A stretch of DNA of 64,000 bases. Source: CAG-411 sp050875145 (GTDB taxonomy: Bacteria; Bacillota; Clostridia; Lachnospirales; Lachnospiraceae). The stretch covers positions 1 to 64,000 of the forward strand of contig JBNMLH010000001.1 of assembly GCA_050875145.1 (NCBI GenBank), given 5' to 3'. Position 1 is the stretch's first letter. Every line of letters begins with the position of its first letter. Both the position numbers and the translations under genes were made by a program. The notes under the pieces are model-generated. The model did not search any database and was not told where the DNA came from. It was given only the letters and a program-made list of their open reading frames with translations. This document shows positions 1-8,251 of this stretch, piece by piece.

Positions 1-97
<97 letters not shown>

Positions 98-303
98 AAT
101 TTGTCCTTGCTAGAAACTTGCTAGCTTTTTATCCTTTACTGTTAAAGGTTTTTGTTCGTGAACATCTTTGATGTCCCATGAAATTCTTTTGAATTTTCAA
201 GGTTGTTTCACTGTTTAATTGTCAATGTTCTAATCGCTGTAAGCCTTATTCTGTAAGGCTTTGAGGTGTTTCTTATTTTCTGTCACCCCCAAGCGACTTG
301 TTT

Positions 304-332
304 AGTATATCACCCTGATTTTCAAAAGTCAA
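304..332 (-). promoter_or_regulatory. rRNA operon promoter
   Basis: On the minus strand a -35 box TTGACT (327-332) and a -10 box TATACT (304-309) are separated by exactly 17 bases, with an A/T-rich tract just upstream that resembles an UP element. It points toward the 16S gene and leaves a leader of about 200 bases. The remaining DNA between 97 and 424 holds only this leader and the A/T-rich upstream tract; I see no gene in it. Confidence 0.8.
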
Positions 333-424
333 CACTTTTTTTAATTTTTTTTTATTTTTTTCTTTTTTTGTGTTTACCCTTGTATTTCCCCCTTTTTCTC
401 CTATCTTTCACCTGCATTCTTCTC

Positions 425-1501
425 TCATTTTTTTAACTGTTCAGAGGGTGCGCCTACTACATGCTCTTTTAAATATTTGTACCATTTTTCATAATATACC
501 CCATACATATGGCAACCATCCGCAGACAGTCCCTCTTTTAAATATCCTTTTTTGTCTGTGAACAATGGATTTACATCAATATAAAATACTTGCTTTCCAT
601 CTGCCGCTTTTGCAAGTTCAATATTTTTATCGTTTATATTTATATTATTATATACATCACTACTGTCACTTCTTCCTTTTGAAAAATGCAACATTCCCAA
701 TAAATATATAATTGCATCCGGTTGTGTCTTTTTTATTTCTTCTATCAATGAAGCAATACGCTTCCTAAAAATTTCCGTATTTCCATAACCTAAGTCATTC
801 ATTCCCAGCATTATATATACTTTTCCATATTTCTTATTTTGTAATACTTGATTTAGATTTTCTGCACGATTTGTATTTTTACACAATATAGACTTCCCAC
901 GTACCCAGTCATATAATGCATATCCATCCTGACAATAAAAATCAGCCGTATCTTTTAAGTCAAGGTAATCATAAAAAGCAACCATTCTGGAATCGCCAAT
1001 AAACATGGCATCTTTAAAGTAGGATTTTCCAACTTTTTTACTATAAGTGTATTCTGTTGTAAGCGGTGTTTTTCCTCTGTCTGAATAATAGGGAGAATTA
1101 ACCTTTACAGGAGTATATTTATCAAACTTAGTAACTCCTATATCTTCTTTCTTTTCTGTTACCTTTGGTTCTGTCTGTTTTTCATTTACCTGTTCTGCTT
1201 TTTTATCTGCTTTGGAAGCTTTTTTCTCTGTTTTTTCTTTATTTACCAAAGTTGTTGGTTCTGTCTTCTGATCTTCTTCCGTAATCCCATCCATTCCATC
1301 TGAATAGTTTGTATTTTCTTCTAAAAATGCATCTTGCCATAAAGGCGAAGTAAGTTTCTTTTCTATATAAGCAAATGTCAGCCCATTTTCTCCTACAGTT
1401 TTTCCTAAAGCAAATGCCCCTACTATTATTGTAACCATACATGCCCAAAATATGTCTGGTGCCTGTTTTCTCCATTTATTTTGTTTGTTATCTTTCATCA
1501 T
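425..1501 (-). CDS. SGNH/GDSL-type O-acyltransferase or esterase partner of MBOAT protein
   Basis: 358 residues. One N-terminal membrane segment (about residues 17-35) is followed by a charged Lys/Glu-rich linker and an SGNH hydrolase-like domain outside the membrane. Visible blocks are FIGDSRM (block I serine), GMNDLG (block III) and DGCHMYG (block V Asp-His). The gene follows an MBOAT acyltransferase by 114 bases on the same strand. That pairing is known from DltB/DltD, AlgI/AlgJ-X and PatA/PatB, where the MBOAT protein moves an acyl group across the membrane and the SGNH protein transfers it to an envelope polymer. The acceptor here is unknown; peptidoglycan or a secondary polysaccharide is plausible. 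The start ATG has AGGAGAG upstream. The last codons resemble the end of the repeat at 63256-63443. Confidence 0.8.
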   Translation of the reverse strand: MMKDNKQNKWRKQAPDIFWACMVTIIVGAFALGKTVGENGLTFAYIEKKLTSPLWQDAFLEENTNYSDGMDGITEEDQKTEPTTLVNKEKTEKKASKADKKAEQVNEKQTEPKVTEKKEDIGVTKFDKYTPVKVNSPYYSDRGKTPLTTEYTYSKKVGKSYFKDAMFIGDSRMVAFYDYLDLKDTADFYCQDGYALYDWVRGKSILCKNTNRAENLNQVLQNKKYGKVYIMLGMNDLGYGNTEIFRKRIASLIEEIKKTQPDAIIYLLGMLHFSKGRSDSSDVYNNININDKNIELAKAADGKQVFYIDVNPLFTDKKGYLKEGLSADGCHMYGVYYEKWYKYLKEHVVGAPSEQLKK

Positions 1502-1615
1502 TTCTCTCTCCTCGTTCTTTTATTACTTTTTCCTCACGCACTTTAAAATCGCCACTATATATTTTATTTATACTTCCTACTTCTCTACCAGACAATTACT
1601 GTTTCATAATTGTAT

Positions 1616-2995
1616 TTAGAACTGTAAATATAAAAACGGATTGCTTCCCGATTGCATCAATTGATATACGGAATAAAAGAAAATACACAAAATAACCAAT
1701 GTACTGATTGGTTTATTTTCTATCCTCTTAAAGCATTTTTGAGGCAATGGGGTTGAAAATAAAACGCAAATCAACAACAAAATCCAATATTGCTTTATAT
1801 AAAATATAAATTTATCTGGTCCCAAATAAAGCGCAGCTCCTGTCTTTCCAAACATACAGCCTATATACTGCAACAATGCCTGTAAATTGGTATTTGCAAA
1901 AAGCATCCAAGATAAGGGCAACAATACAATAACCCATATATGTCCTAACGGTTTGTATTTTTCAAAATATTTTCCAATGACTATTTTTTCCAATCCGATA
2001 CAAATTCCAAACATTAATCCCCATAAAATAAAATTCCAGCTTGCTCCATGCCAAATTCCAGTTAAACTCCACACAACAAATATATTAAATACAGTACGAA
2101 GCTTTCCCTTTCGATTTCCCCCCAACGGAATATAAATATACTTTGTAAACCATTTTCCCAATGTGATATGCCATCTTCTCCAAAAGTCCGATATACTAGA
2201 GGCACAATAGGGATGTCGAAAGTTTTCTGGGAAATGAAAACCTAACATTCTTCCTATTCCAATTGCCATCAACGAGTATCCAGCGAAATCAAAGTAAATC
2301 TGAAATGAATAGGCAATTGCACCTAACCAGGCAATTGGCGCCCAAATTCCTATTGTTCCTGCCATTTGAACAGAATTCCACAGTGTCTCTATCTTATTAG
2401 AGAGTAACACCTTCATTCCTAGCCCCATTGCAAACATACGAAATCCCTGATTCATAGATGCCATAGACAAATTTCTACGCTTTAGTTCCTGACGCATATC
2501 CGGGTAAGAAAATATAGGTCCTGACAATATATGTGGAAACATTGTTATAAACGTAGCATATTCCAAAAAGGAAATTTTTTTTCCACCTTCCTCTTTATAG
2601 CAATCAATCAATATGGATATATTTTGAAACGTATAAAAACTAATTCCCAACGGTAAGGCTAATTGCAATACTGGCAAAAGATTATGATGTAACATATTAT
2701 TTATGTTTGTCACTCCAAAATTCCAATATTTAAATACAAATAACATTGCCACATCAAATACAATTGTTACTATCAATGCTTTCTTCGATTTTTCCTTATG
2801 TACCAAAATTAATCCCAGATAATTAAATAATAATGATATTATCAATAACCAGAGATATTTCGAATCATTTATCCAATAAAAAAGCAGGCTTCCTGATAAA
2901 ATGCACAGATTTCTATATTTTTTAGGACAAATGATATAAACCATTAGAAAAATTGCTAAAAATCGAAAAATAAATATATTATCACTAAAACTCAC
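1616..2995 (-). CDS. MBOAT family membrane-bound O-acyltransferase
   Basis: 459 residues with about ten hydrophobic segments. The family signature is clear: SDFWRRWHITL, then YIPLGGNR, then TGIWHGASWNF, which contains the conserved membrane-embedded histidine. MBOAT proteins of the AlgI/PatA/DltB type pass acyl groups from a cytoplasmic donor across the membrane to a partner. The partner here is the SGNH protein just downstream. The start is GTG, preceded by GAAGG at 8 bases. A SigV-type sigma factor and its RsiV-like regulator lie upstream on the same strand, so envelope-stress control of acylation is an inference worth testing. The exact polymer cannot be read from sequence. Confidence 0.9.
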   Translation of the reverse strand: MSFSDNIFIFRFLAIFLMVYIICPKKYRNLCILSGSLLFYWINDSKYLWLLIISLLFNYLGLILVHKEKSKKALIVTIVFDVAMLFVFKYWNFGVTNINNMLHHNLLPVLQLALPLGISFYTFQNISILIDCYKEEGGKKISFLEYATFITMFPHILSGPIFSYPDMRQELKRRNLSMASMNQGFRMFAMGLGMKVLLSNKIETLWNSVQMAGTIGIWAPIAWLGAIAYSFQIYFDFAGYSLMAIGIGRMLGFHFPENFRHPYCASSISDFWRRWHITLGKWFTKYIYIPLGGNRKGKLRTVFNIFVVWSLTGIWHGASWNFILWGLMFGICIGLEKIVIGKYFEKYKPLGHIWVIVLLPLSWMLFANTNLQALLQYIGCMFGKTGAALYLGPDKFIFYIKQYWILLLICVLFSTPLPQKCFKRIENKPISTLVILCIFFYSVYQLMQSGSNPFLYLQF

Positions 2996-3324
2996 AATTT
3001 ATACCTTCTCTTTCTTTTTAAGTCAAGTGGATATTCGCAATAGAAGTGGGTGGACTTTCTTGATAGTGTTAAAAGCTACTGCCTTCCACGAATTACACGT
3101 TTTTACAAATCTTTTCATTATACTATTGGCATAAAAAAAATTTTCCACTCACTATTTTGACATTTTTTTTGCAAATTGGAAAATAATCAGGAAGATGTGA
3201 ATATTAAGAGTTTTCTTTCAAAAACACAAAAAAATTTACAGCCTCTTTCAAGAAGATGATGCAGATATTTTATTGCTACAGCACAAAGGAAATGATGCAC
3301 TTCCTTTGCACTGTAACATCTTGC
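2996..3324. other. Intergenic region between MBOAT gene and anti-sigma gene
   Basis: 329 bases, A/T-rich, with no convincing gene. An imperfect hairpin at 3277-3315 (15-base arms, two mismatches) lies just after the anti-sigma stop codon. It has no U-tract on the minus strand, so it is a weak terminator candidate at best. A TATAAT -10 box near 3118-3123 faces the MBOAT gene, without a good -35 box. Confidence 0.5.
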
Positions 3325-4200
3325 TTACTTTAATAATGATTCGGTTATTGTTGATGGTATCTCAAATTCTACACTTCCCATGTACATTGGTGCTACATCT
3401 CCCTGATTAAAACAAATTACCAATTTTCCTTTATTGTTTATATAGAAAGATGTTGTATCCTTAATGGTATCAAACTCCCACATTGTCGCTTCCGCATCAT
3501 CTAACCAATACTGTACATTTTTGTCTTCCTTCATCTGTGTTCTCATTTGCTCTTTGATGTTATCACTGATTACTTTTTTATAATCCGCATCCGCCTTAAA
3601 CAAATCTTTTAACTGCAAACGTTCTCCTGTTTTTAAATCAATTGTATAATAATAGTCTGTTTCAGAACCACTTCCTGCTGCCTGATAACAAATTAGCTTT
3701 AAGGTGAAATACTCGTCATTGGATGTTACCACCTCTGTTTTTATTGTCATAGATTGGTAACCCTTCTTCTCCTTTAATTCTTCCTTAAATTCTGCTACCT
3801 GTTTTTTTGTAATTTCATCAATTTCTTCGTTAATTTTTTCTGAGGATTTGTCTAATTTTTTATTCTTGCCATCTGTTTTTATTTTTTCTGTCTTTACATC
3901 TGCATAATTGCGATCATCCTCATACGAATATGAACGAAATGTTACTGTGTGCACAACATTTCCCACTATAGGGATTTGTTCCATCGCAAATGCTACACGC
4001 TGAGAGGTATTTGGCAAGATTACAAATGCTGCCATTGCCGCAGTTACTGCTCCCGCCGTATATTTTACAATATTTTTCCTCCTTTCTTTCAACTTGTCTT
4101 TCTTTGCCTGTTCCATTTTTTCTTTCATTACTTCTACTTGTTCCTTGGACATTTTTACCTTCATATATTCTTCCTTTATTTTTTTTATTTCATTACCCAT
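3325..4200 (-). CDS. rsiV: RsiV-family anti-sigma factor (DUF3298-type domain)
   Basis: 291 residues. A charged cytoplasmic segment of about 50 residues, rich in Lys and Glu and likely to bind the sigma factor, is followed by one membrane span (around GAVTAAMAAFVIL). The extracellular domain has the DUF3298 pattern, including YYYTIDLKTGERLQLKDLF and FYINNKGKLVICFNQGDVAP. In Bacillus subtilis and Enterococcus, RsiV holds SigV at the membrane and is itself the lysozyme receptor: lysozyme binding triggers its proteolysis. The gene lies 41 bases after the ECF sigma gene on the same strand. I chose ATG 4200, which has GGAGGAAG upstream; an earlier ATG at 4224 has no ribosome site. Confidence 0.88.
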   Translation of the reverse strand: MGNEIKKIKEEYMKVKMSKEQVEVMKEKMEQAKKDKLKERRKNIVKYTAGAVTAAMAAFVILPNTSQRVAFAMEQIPIVGNVVHTVTFRSYSYEDDRNYADVKTEKIKTDGKNKKLDKSSEKINEEIDEITKKQVAEFKEELKEKKGYQSMTIKTEVVTSNDEYFTLKLICYQAAGSGSETDYYYTIDLKTGERLQLKDLFKADADYKKVISDNIKEQMRTQMKEDKNVQYWLDDAEATMWEFDTIKDTTSFYINNKGKLVICFNQGDVAPMYMGSVEFEIPSTITESLLK

Positions 4201-4241
4201 TTTGCTTCCTCCATCCTTTGTCATCCAAAAATTTTGATTTT

Positions 4242-4727
4242 CTACACTTCTTCCATTTGAACACGTAGTTTTTTTAATCCACGATATAATCTACTTTTTA
4301 CAGTGCTCAATTTTTCATTTTGAATCTGTGCAATTTCTTCCAATTTCATATCTTCAAAATAGCGTAAACGAATTACTACTTGGTCAGCAAGTTCTAATTG
4401 TTCCATCGCCTCTTTCAAATCGAAATTTTCATATACATCCTTTTTTCCGGTCTCAGGCACTTCTTCCATCGATTCAAATTTTACTACTTTGTATTGTTGC
4501 TTTATTTCGTTCAACATAATACGATAAATCCATGTTGCTGCAAATTCGGGCTTTTTTAATTGACTACTATTTAAAATTGCTTTATAAGCTCCATTTTGCA
4601 CAATATCCGCTGCATCCTCCTCATTTTTTACATGGCTATATGCTAAACGGAAATATTTATTATAATTTTCCAGCAATATTTGTTCCACTATCTTTTCATT
4701 CTTTTTATCTTTGGACAACAAACCCAA
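4242..4727 (-). CDS. sigV: ECF RNA polymerase sigma factor, SigV-like
   Basis: 161 residues. Region 2 (YFRLAYSHVKNEEDAADIVQNGAYKAI) and region 4 (LRYFEDMKLEEIAQIQNEKLSTVKSRLYRGLKKL) are both present, and the short length is typical of an extracytoplasmic-function sigma factor. The linked downstream gene is an RsiV-like anti-sigma factor, which makes SigV the best match. In better studied Firmicutes SigV activates peptidoglycan O-acetylation and D-alanylation genes after lysozyme attack. The start is probably TTG at 4727, with GAGGTGA five bases upstream; a GTG at 4736 lies inside that ribosome site. I could not identify a clear autoregulatory ECF promoter by eye. Confidence 0.88.
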   Translation of the reverse strand: MGLLSKDKKNEKIVEQILLENYNKYFRLAYSHVKNEEDAADIVQNGAYKAILNSSQLKKPEFAATWIYRIMLNEIKQQYKVVKFESMEEVPETGKKDVYENFDLKEAMEQLELADQVVIRLRYFEDMKLEEIAQIQNEKLSTVKSRLYRGLKKLRVQMEEV

Positions 4728-4869
4728 CTTTCTCACCTCGTTATACCATTTTTTCTTGCAAGATTAAAAGCTTTCCGGTACCATCTTTGCTTTCATATTA
4801 TTAGATACCCATATGCCTTAAAAAGTTTCATCTATAAAAAATTTTTTTAGATATTTTTATTAATGAAAA

Positions 4870-4919
4870 AACAAAGTGTTTCAAATCCATTTATCCATAA
4901 AGATTTAAAACACTTTGTT
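4870..4919 (-). terminator. Intrinsic terminator of the dnaG-rpoD operon
   Basis: An inverted repeat with 18-base arms (4870-4887 and 4902-4919, one mismatch) encloses a 14-base loop. On the minus strand it is followed by a run of six T. It lies downstream of the nucleoside kinase gene and should end that transcript. Confidence 0.85.
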
Positions 4920-4946
4920 CTGCTTGCCCCCTTCACCTCGTAAGGA

Positions 4947-4976
4947 AGCCCCCACCGCCTAAAGGCAGTGGGGGCT
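4947..4976. repeat. GC-rich palindrome, possible IS200/IS605-type end
   Basis: 14-base arms AGCCCCCACCGCCT and AGGCAGTGGGGGCT (one mismatch) with a two-base centre form a very stable hairpin in A/T-rich DNA. It sits between the nucleoside kinase stop and the terminator at 4870-4919. Hairpins of this look occur at ends of IS200/IS605 elements in Clostridia, but no tnpA or tnpB is nearby, so this is an orphan hairpin. It could also be a mobile palindromic repeat or part of a double terminator. Confidence 0.55.
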
Positions 4977-4994
4977 CTTGAACTTTTATAAATT

Positions 4995-6659
4995 CTATAC
5001 ATTAAAAATACTTCCACCAATAAATTCTCTTACAATAGAATTTTTAGGAATATCCTCTGTACTAACTCCTATAAAATAATCCAAGAATTTTAGCAATCGT
5101 TTTGCTTCTGTATATTCTGGACAATCTTTTGGAATGCCAAACAAAATCGGTTCTGCATACTGTTTTAATACGGCCAATTCATAAATCAATGCCGAGTTAA
5201 ACATTACATCTGCCTCTTCCTGAAATGGAAAAATATATTGTTCTTCTCCCTTTCTTACAGATGGCCACATGGCAATGGTATCCTTCGCACTGGTTCCTCT
5301 TGTTCTTGCATCCCTGACCATTCTTCGAATCAAACGTCCATCTGTGGTAGGGATCCGATTATGCTCATCAATATTAAGCTGTGTCAACGCACTAATATAG
5401 ATTTTGAATTTATTTTCCTTTGGAAGTGAATAGGATAATTGGTCATTCAAACCATGAATCCCTTCAATGACCAATACATCATCCTTTCCTAACTGTTTAT
5501 AATTTCCCTTATACTCTCTTTGTCCTGTTATAAAATTATATGTGGGAAGTTCCACCTTTTTTCCCTTTAATAAATCGGTCATATTTTGATTAAACAACTC
5601 TACATCCAATGCTTCCAGACATTCATAATTATAATTTCCATCTTCATCTCTCGGTGTCTGTTGACGATTTACAAAGTAATCATCTACCGGAATTGGATGC
5701 GGCTTCAAACCATGCGCCCGAAGCTGCACAGATAACCGATGAGAAAATGTTGTTTTTCCGGAGGAGGATGGTCCTGCAATCATTACAATTTTTTTCTCTT
5801 TGTTTGCTGCAATCTGTTGTGCAATTTCTCCCATCTTTTTTTCTTGTAATGCTTCCTGCACTAATATAAGATTCTGGATGTCTCCACTGGCAATTACATC
5901 ATTTAATGCTCCCACCGTATCCACTTCCATCATCTTTCCCCAGTCTTTTGATTCACGTAATGTCTGGAACAGCTTTGGACGGTTTTCCCATTTGGAAACC
6001 TTGGTTGGCTCCATACGTTCAGGAAGCTGTAAGATAAAACCTTCGTCACATAATTCCATAGAAAAATAGGATAACATTCCCGTACTTGGAGGCATATAAC
6101 CATAAAAATAGTCTCGAAATCCATCTAAATCATATATATTAGCTTTGGATACACGACGATATTCAAATAATTTTTTCTTATCCATCATTCCATAGTATTC
6201 AAACATATTTTTTGCTTCTTCTGTATTGATGGAATATTTGCGAAATTTAATATCCTGCGCAATTATTTCACGCATTTCTATTTCTATTTTCTCCAACAAC
6301 TCTTCTGTCAGTTTCACATCTCCTTCAATTTCACAGTATCTTCCATTTCCTACTGAAAATTGAACAGAAACTTTGTCTAGTTTTTCATATGCAATCACAC
6401 TATAAACCGCCTTGAGCATAACAAAGACTAATCCTCTACAATAAGTACGATAACCATCTGGGTTATTTACCTCTATAAATTCTATATTTGCATCTTTTTC
6501 TGCCTTTTCATTTAATTCCTGCAATCTGCCATCCACACTTGCTAATATAATATCACTTGCATACGCATCCTTAAAATCGTTACTAATTTCTAAATAGGTC
6601 GTTCCTTTTTTATATTCCCTTTTCTTCTGATTTACCGTAATACATATAGTATCCCCCAT
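4995..6659 (-). CDS. Nucleoside kinase (TGS-like domain plus uridine kinase-type domain)
   Basis: 554 residues. The N-terminus has the TGS/ThrRS-like fold pattern (ICITVNQKKREYKKGTTYLEI), followed by a ThrRS second-domain-like segment. The C-terminal half is a P-loop kinase of the uridine kinase/phosphoribulokinase family, with Walker A AGPSSSGKTTFS and VIEGIHGLND. This fusion is widespread in Clostridia and Thermotogae; the substrate is usually annotated as a nucleoside but is poorly established. I prefer ATG 6659, because the TGS domain starts there and GAGG lies 9 bases upstream. ATG 6713 would add 18 residues but lacks a ribosome site. It is the last gene of the dnaG-rpoD operon. Confidence 0.85.
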   Translation of the reverse strand: MGDTICITVNQKKREYKKGTTYLEISNDFKDAYASDIILASVDGRLQELNEKAEKDANIEFIEVNNPDGYRTYCRGLVFVMLKAVYSVIAYEKLDKVSVQFSVGNGRYCEIEGDVKLTEELLEKIEIEMREIIAQDIKFRKYSINTEEAKNMFEYYGMMDKKKLFEYRRVSKANIYDLDGFRDYFYGYMPPSTGMLSYFSMELCDEGFILQLPERMEPTKVSKWENRPKLFQTLRESKDWGKMMEVDTVGALNDVIASGDIQNLILVQEALQEKKMGEIAQQIAANKEKKIVMIAGPSSSGKTTFSHRLSVQLRAHGLKPHPIPVDDYFVNRQQTPRDEDGNYNYECLEALDVELFNQNMTDLLKGKKVELPTYNFITGQREYKGNYKQLGKDDVLVIEGIHGLNDQLSYSLPKENKFKIYISALTQLNIDEHNRIPTTDGRLIRRMVRDARTRGTSAKDTIAMWPSVRKGEEQYIFPFQEEADVMFNSALIYELAVLKQYAEPILFGIPKDCPEYTEAKRLLKFLDYFIGVSTEDIPKNSIVREFIGGSIFNV

Positions 6660-6753
6660 ACCTCTCTGCCTCACTTTCTTTTCTGTATTAGAACATTGCA
6701 CAATCTTACTCATCGTACAATCATTTTTTCATATATATAACAAACTTTTAATC

Positions 6754-7539
6754 TTATATTGTGAAAAATGGTGTTTTTTCCTGCGCTTGGAATATTTCTA
6801 TCTCTGAAGCATATATCGTCTGCAAATAATCTGAAACATAGGAAACCATGAAGTGTTCTGTGCCAAAATGCCCCGCATCTATAATCTGCAATCCACAAGC
6901 CAATGCATCAATTGCTGTATGATGGTCAATATCTCCACTAATTAAAACCTGCGCCTGTTTCTGGAGTGCATACTTTACCATACTTTTTCCTGCACCTGTA
7001 GAAATTGCTACTCTTTTTACTCGTTTTCCAACATCTCCAGTAACTCTTACTTCACTCAAATCAAATGCTTCTTTTGTTTGTTCTGCAAGTCGCTGTACGG
7101 TTACTTCTTCCTTTAAGGTACCTACTTTTCCAATTCCCATCGGAGTACCTTCCTTCTCAGATACCAATTCCAAAATATCTTCACCTATCAGATGTATTTT
7201 TTCTGCCGCTACATCATTCATAACGCAAACATCACAATTTGTATGCATTGCATAATAGGAAATATCATGTTTGACTAAACGCAATATTCTTCTACCAATG
7301 AAATCTTCATCTGTCACCCTTTTCATTGCCGAAAATATCATTGGATGATGTGTAATAATCATATCTACTTTTTTCGCAATCGCCTGTTCAATTACCTCAT
7401 CTGTTGCATCTAATGCCACCATAATTTTTTTTACTTCCCGTTTCCTGCTTCCTACTAAAAGTCCTACATTATCCCAACTTTCAGCATAAGCAACTGGTGC
7501 CAGTTGTTCCAACTTGTCAATTATTTGTGCTGCTTTCAT
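6754..7539 (-). CDS. Nif3-like dinuclear metal centre protein
   Basis: 261 residues of the Nif3/YqfO family (DUF34). Metal-site motifs are visible: ESWDNVGLLVG, IITHHPMIF, MHTNCD and the C-terminal GHFGTEHF. The family forms toroidal hexamers with a two-metal site; related enzymes have GTP cyclohydrolase-like features but the cellular role is unsettled. ATG 7539 (MKAAQIIDKL) is chosen because it fits family N-termini; it overlaps the end of trmK by 23 bases, which points to translational coupling. The rpoD-trmK-nif3 order is conserved in many Firmicutes. Confidence 0.92.
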   Translation of the reverse strand: MKAAQIIDKLEQLAPVAYAESWDNVGLLVGSRKREVKKIMVALDATDEVIEQAIAKKVDMIITHHPMIFSAMKRVTDEDFIGRRILRLVKHDISYYAMHTNCDVCVMNDVAAEKIHLIGEDILELVSEKEGTPMGIGKVGTLKEEVTVQRLAEQTKEAFDLSEVRVTGDVGKRVKRVAISTGAGKSMVKYALQKQAQVLISGDIDHHTAIDALACGLQIIDAGHFGTEHFMVSYVSDYLQTIYASEIEIFQAQEKTPFFTI

Positions 7540-8242
7540 AGTATGTAAGCGCCTCCTTACAATATGCAATATCTTTTTCTAAATCTTTCTGTTTTTTTCG
7601 ACCTTTTTCAGAAGGAGTCTGTTTTAATTTTTCCATTATAGTTTCTATTTGTCGTTTTTCTTTTTCTAAATAACTCTTTAATACCGGATGCCTATTCACC
7701 AACAAATATTCTCCATATAAATTATAGACTTCTTTTTTCTGCAAAAGAGGCTCTGCTCTTCTTCTGGCTTTTAACATAACGTAGAATTTGCCATCCTCTA
7801 TCAGCATATCTTCCTGTATGATCCGAAATCCCAACTGCTCTACAAATACTCTGGTATCCCTTATTTCTGACTGGGGTTGCAACACCAATTCTTCTACCTG
7901 GTCAATCACTTCCTTTTTCCCAAGTAGTATTTTCTGCATCAAAGGACCTCCCATACCAGCAATCAACACAGTATCCACTTCTCCAGGATTTAACGCCTTT
8001 AACCCATCCGAAAGTCTCGTCTCAATCTGTTCTTTATATCCATATTTTTCGATGTTTGCTGCTGCCCGTTCCAAAGGCCCTTTATTGATATCCATAGCAA
8101 TGACCCTATTGGCAATTTGCTTTTCCATCATGTAGATAGATATATACGCATGATCACATCCTATATCAGCAACACGCTTTCCTTTTGTAACCAAACCTAC
8201 AACTGCCTGTAATCTCTTTGAAAGTTGCATATTTTTCTCCAT
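7517..8242 (-). CDS. trmK: tRNA (adenine(22)-N1)-methyltransferase
   Basis: 241 residues of the TrmK (YqfN) family, which methylates N1 of A22 in the tRNA D-arm using S-adenosylmethionine. The Rossmann SAM motif VADIGCDHAYISIY is near residues 24-37, followed by VIAMDINKGPL and the catalytic-loop region TVLIAGMGGPLM. A charged, probably coiled-coil C-terminus completes the enzyme, as in family members. It starts 9 bases after the rpoD stop and overlaps the nif3-like gene, in agreement with one operon. Confidence 0.94.
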   Translation of the reverse strand: MEKNMQLSKRLQAVVGLVTKGKRVADIGCDHAYISIYMMEKQIANRVIAMDINKGPLERAAANIEKYGYKEQIETRLSDGLKALNPGEVDTVLIAGMGGPLMQKILLGKKEVIDQVEELVLQPQSEIRDTRVFVEQLGFRIIQEDMLIEDGKFYVMLKARRRAEPLLQKKEVYNLYGEYLLVNRHPVLKSYLEKEKRQIETIMEKLKQTPSEKGRKKQKDLEKDIAYCKEALTYYESSTNN

Positions 8243-8251
8243 TTTATTATC

